Shown here: positions 61,528-64,000 of the stretch, piece by piece | Position numbering within the stretch: the stretch's first letter is position 1 | How the letters are laid out: each line of letters begins with the position of its first letter | NCBI RefSeq assembly: GCF_004570865.1 | Contig: NZ_SPQS01000011.1 | Location: 62,001 to 126,000, forward strand | Reading direction: 5' to 3' | Source of the DNA: Bradyrhizobium frederickii | Lineage (GTDB): Bacteria > Pseudomonadota > Alphaproteobacteria > Rhizobiales > Xanthobacteraceae | Length of the DNA stretch: 64,000 nucleotides | The notes under the pieces: generated by a model | Databases searched by the model: none | The model's input: only the letters and a program-made list of their open reading frames with translations | What the model was told of the DNA's origin: nothing | Position numbers and translations under genes: made by a program

Positions 61528-61766
61528 GGCCAACTCCTCAACGCCGATCGCGAATTGGTCTTAGTCAGGTATTCCATTATGAGAATTGAGGGGTAATACT
61601 CACGCCTCCAGGTTTATCTACGATAAAGGTGAGGTTTCTCACATTGTCCCAACGGACATTGTACCAAAGGACAGGCCGCGCAATCTCGTGCACGGAATGA
61701 GAAGCAGGGGTTGTTGTTAATTGGAAATTTGTTTTGCCGAAAGTTTTCGCTATCGGGAGTTCGGAA
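61528..61766. promoter_or_regulatory. Divergent regulatory region, FixK-like / FixJ-like genes, with inverted repeats
   Basis: Two short perfect inverted repeats lie in this gap: GTGAG-GTTT-CTCAC at 61629-61642 and TGTCC-CAAC-GGACA at 61645-61658. They are candidates for regulator binding. The area is richer in A and T than its surroundings. Confidence 0.45.
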
Positions 61767-62402
61767 TTGTCTCGCTTCGTCTACGTCGTGGATGACGACG
61801 CATCTTTTCGGACGGCAATCGAGCGGCGGCTGAAGCTTGCCGGGTTTGAAGTGGCGACCTATGCATCGGCTCTGGATCTGCTGGAGTGCCTGCCCAGAAA
61901 CGAACAGCAGGGATGCATCCTGCTCGACGTGCAAATACCGGGATTGAGTGGACCTGAGCTTCAGAGCCGCCTGCTCGAGCAGGGGTCATCGCTTCCCATC
62001 GTCTTTCTCACTGGCCATGCCGATACCCCGACGACCGTGCGGGCGATCAAGGCCGGCGCCGAGGATTTCCTGACCAAGCCTGTCTCGTCCGCGCAATTGA
62101 TCGATGCGATCGAGCGTGCGCTGGCGAACCAATCCCAAGCTCGCGGTCTGCGCGACAAGCTCGATGGACTGCGTGCCCTGCTAGGCCTGCTGACGCCAAG
62201 GGAGCGCCAGGTCTTCGACCTGATCGTGCGCGGCAAGATCAACAAGCAGATCGCCTACGATCTTGGAACGACCGAGCGAACCATCAAGGCGCACCGTCAC
62301 CAGGTGATGGAGAAAATGCAGGCTCGGTCGCTGGCGGAACTGGTTTCCATCGCGGAACGCCTTGGGCTGCTCGAAGCGAACGCCAACGCAGCGAGCCCGT
62401 AG
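61767..62402 (+). CDS. FixJ-like response regulator (receiver plus LuxR-type HTH)
   Basis: 211 residues from TTG 61767 with GGGAG seven bases before; the start is not certain. Receiver: V-V-D-D-D acidic pocket, phospho-acceptor Asp in L-L-D-V-Q-I-P-G, Thr in F-L-T-G-H and Lys in T-K-P-V. Output: L-T-P-R-E-R-Q-V-F-D-L-I-V-R-G-K-I-N-K-Q-I-A near 148 and T-E-R-T-I-K-A-H-R. No FixL-type kinase is adjacent. It might control the FixK-like gene, as FixJ does in rhizobia (inference). Confidence 0.88.
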   Translation: MSRFVYVVDDDASFRTAIERRLKLAGFEVATYASALDLLECLPRNEQQGCILLDVQIPGLSGPELQSRLLEQGSSLPIVFLTGHADTPTTVRAIKAGAEDFLTKPVSSAQLIDAIERALANQSQARGLRDKLDGLRALLGLLTPRERQVFDLIVRGKINKQIAYDLGTTERTIKAHRHQVMEKMQARSLAELVSIAERLGLLEANANAASP

Positions 62403-62588
62403 GTATTTCAGTAGCTCTGCCTCATCGAGACAGCCGTGTTCCAAGGTACAATATAAAAGATTTGCGACAAGGTGTTCCTTGGAACGCACAGCGTTTTTCG
62501 AGATTGACCGTGTCAGGCCTCGCGATCCCCGCGCCGCTGATGGATGGAAGGCCTATGATGTCAGTTGGTATCTAAAGGGCTTTTCATT

Positions 62589-62963
62589 TTGCCGAGAAGC
62601 AAGTCCGTTCTCGTCATTGATGACGACTCGTCTATGCGGATGAGCATCGGGCGATTGCTCCGAGCTCATGGATTTGGCGTGCTTTTGTTCGACTCCGTAG
62701 AGGCCCTCTTCGGCCACGTTGATTTCAGCAACGCAATCTGCCTGGTCATTGACATCAATCTGGGCCACCGGTCGGGAATCGATCTGCGCCGTCACCTGTT
62801 GGAAGAGGGGGTCACCACACCGGTGATCTATGTTACCGGGAACGACAGCCCGGCGCACCGCTCGACTGCCGTCGAGTCGGGCTGCGTTGCTTACCTGACC
62901 AAACCCTTCACGGCGCAGTCACTGATCGAGTCGATCGAGCGGGTCCGCTCGGGATTAGGTTAG
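62589..62963 (+). CDS. Single-domain response regulator
   Basis: About 124 residues from a TTG after AAAGGG; a TTG at 62565 is an alternative. Receiver only: V-L-V-I-D-D-D, phospho-acceptor in V-I-D-I-N-L-G, Thr in V-T-G-N-D and T-K-P-F. There is no output domain, so it may relay phosphate or bind partners. It follows the FixJ-like gene by about 185 bp. Confidence 0.75.
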   Translation: MPRSKSVLVIDDDSSMRMSIGRLLRAHGFGVLLFDSVEALFGHVDFSNAICLVIDINLGHRSGIDLRRHLLEEGVTTPVIYVTGNDSPAHRSTAVESGCVAYLTKPFTAQSLIESIERVRSGLG

Positions 62964-63096
62964 GAACAGAAGACGCAAAATCGCCTGCTGCACGACGGCC
63001 ACTTAGTCGGTCGCAAGCTGCCGTAGCGCATCGCAACCCAACGACATTGTATGGTCGCGTTGTATCGCTTGATTGCCGACGCACGCTTCTTCACCG

Positions 63097-63453
63097 CTAT
63101 TCGACGGTTGCGTTCACTGTGATGACCGATCTGCCCGAGCCGAACGGACCTTTCCCTTCGCCATATATCGCGAAGGTGTCATTGCCTCTGTATCCGGATT
63201 TCGCGGTGTATCTGAAAGTCGTTATGTTGACCTGTTTCAGCATCCCGTGTGCAGGCTTGCTGGCAACGCCCGCGTTGTTCATTATGCCTGGAATTCGGAT
63301 CGGGAAATTGCATGTTTCGCCGGACTTGATTGCGACATAGGCAGTCATGTCGACACCGAATACAGATGGATTGCCCGTGACTCGGCAGTCGGAGACGGCG
63401 AAAGCCGAAACCGGCGTAAGGCTGATGACAGCCGCTATGACCCACAACCGCAT
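63097..63453 (-). CDS. Small secreted hypothetical protein
   Basis: 118 residues from ATG 63453 with GGGAG upstream. A signal peptide (1 to about 19, A-F-A) is followed by a beta-rich domain with two cysteines (C23 and C48) that could pair in the periplasm. The end is rich in Gly/Thr (Y-G-E-G-K-G-P-F-G-S-G). No family recognised with confidence. Long upstream extensions of the frame are not supported. Confidence 0.7.
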   Translation of the reverse strand: MRLWVIAAVISLTPVSAFAVSDCRVTGNPSVFGVDMTAYVAIKSGETCNFPIRIPGIMNNAGVASKPAHGMLKQVNITTFRYTAKSGYRGNDTFAIYGEGKGPFGSGRSVITVNATVE

Positions 63454-63686
63454 GCTAATCTCCCGTCTGGAGGTGACATCGACGACAGTTGATTTCGAAG
63501 CGGTGAGGCAACGATTGATATGAATCAAGAGCCGGCCTGATTCGCCGGAACGATTGATTGACAAATCGCCGCCGTGCCGCCTGTAGCTCGTCGCGATGCT
63601 TGCTGCGATTTGCACGCAGCTTGTCGATGGCAACGAAGTGAACACGATGAAGATCCGTGCAAACGCGCCGCGAGCTGCCGGTCTGG

Positions 63687-64000
63687 CTATTCCTCGAGAT
63701 CTTGCTCCAGCGTCTGCGCCGGCGCACCGTTGCGAACGGACGCAAACGTTGCCAACGGCAGAGCGGTTGTCAGTTTCAGAAGATTGGAATCGACGACCTC
63801 CAGCACGAGCCTCGTTCCGGATTCCATCTCCTTGATGAGCTTCGGGTCGGCAACATCCGCGGCTATGCAGGCATTGGTCAGGCACCAGCTATACGGCACC
63901 TGGTAGGTGCCGCCCTGATCGACGCTCAGCTTGGCTGGGTGCCGCAGGTACATGCCAACAGGGACAAACATCTGTAATCGCGCCTTCTTGTCTCCTTCGC
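63687..64000 (-). CDS. Invasion-associated locus B (IalB) family protein, C-terminal part (partial)
   Basis: About 103 residues are visible; the frame continues beyond the right edge. It shows P-V-G-M-Y-L near residue 14, V-D-Q-G-G-T-Y-Q-V-P-Y-S-W-C-L-T-N-A-C-I-A-A-D and L-I-K-E-M-E-S-G, the hallmark IalB end with two cysteines. IalB-like proteins are periplasmic or secreted and common in alphaproteobacteria; a role in invasion is known only in Bartonella. Confidence 0.85.
   Translation of the reverse strand, partial: EGDKKARLQMFVPVGMYLRHPAKLSVDQGGTYQVPYSWCLTNACIAADVADPKLIKEMESGTRLVLEVVDSNLLKLTTALPLATFASVRNGAPAQTLEQDLEE

Noticed and set aside
62474..62485. GTTCC-TT-GGAAC inverted repeat resembling part of a LexA or regulator site
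   Set aside because: The alphaproteobacterial LexA box is a direct GTTC-N7-GTTC repeat, which is not present here; no context supports a function.

Overview
This 64 kb, GC-rich window looks like chromosomal DNA of a Bradyrhizobium-type alphaproteobacterium (Hyphomicrobiales). The signs are strong GC bias at third codon positions, many ATGA start/stop overlaps, several class III nucleotide cyclases, bufferin and IalB families, and FixK-type TTGA-N6-TCAA boxes next to a FixK-like and a FixJ-like regulator. The species cannot be fixed from sequence reading alone. No rRNA, complete tRNA, CRISPR array or intact transposon was seen.

Layout. 1-2925: the end of a short-chain dehydrogenase, a nested palindromic repeat, then a bufferin (copper-binding RiPP) operon read on the minus strand: precursor, MNIO maturase, partner protein and DoxX protein. 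It lies behind a GTAACC-N16-CGAA promoter like the Caulobacter SigF type. 3237-9891: three class III adenylate/guanylate cyclase proteins around a small DUF2087 / alpha-beta hydrolase / HutD operon. 9904-12498: a TetR regulator divergent from a short-chain dehydrogenase and a quinone-oxidoreductase-like gene, with two palindromic operators between. 12744-17503: a membrane PAS-GGDEF-EAL protein, three small conserved proteins and a rhodanese.

17504-18298 is a gene-poor junction holding the 3' half of a CAT-anticodon tRNA beside an 18-bp inverted repeat. Beyond it, 18299-43839 is a large catabolic block. It holds a sugar isomerase/dehydrogenase pair, a 2-hydroxyacid dehydrogenase, a cupin, a succinate-semialdehyde-type dehydrogenase, a HAD enzyme, a class III aminotransferase, an Lrp regulator, a peptide-type ABC importer, three DadA-like FAD oxidoreductases (one frameshifted), two paralogous GNAT acetyltransferases, a D-threonine-aldolase/D-serine-dehydratase family enzyme, an aldehyde dehydrogenase and a GlcD-like dehydrogenase. 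It appears to import and oxidise amino-acid-like compounds; the substrate is unknown.

44140-62963 looks like a low-oxygen block. Four TTGA-N6-TCAA boxes precede an AI-2E-type transporter (shared with a divergent GNAT gene), a DUF3141 PhaC-like hydrolase followed by phosphotransacetylase, acetate kinase and FabI, a CoA-transferase/MaoC operon, and a divergent pair of alpha/beta hydrolase transcripts that includes an exported tandem hydrolase. The block ends with a K+-channel-like protein, a MarC remnant, a cysteine-free FixK-like regulator, a FixJ-like response regulator and a single-domain receiver. The proposed logic is that the FixK-like protein, or a homologue elsewhere, switches on acyl-CoA/acetyl-phosphate metabolism and polyester- or ester-handling hydrolases when oxygen is scarce. 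63097-64000: a small secreted protein and the C-terminal part of an IalB-family protein.
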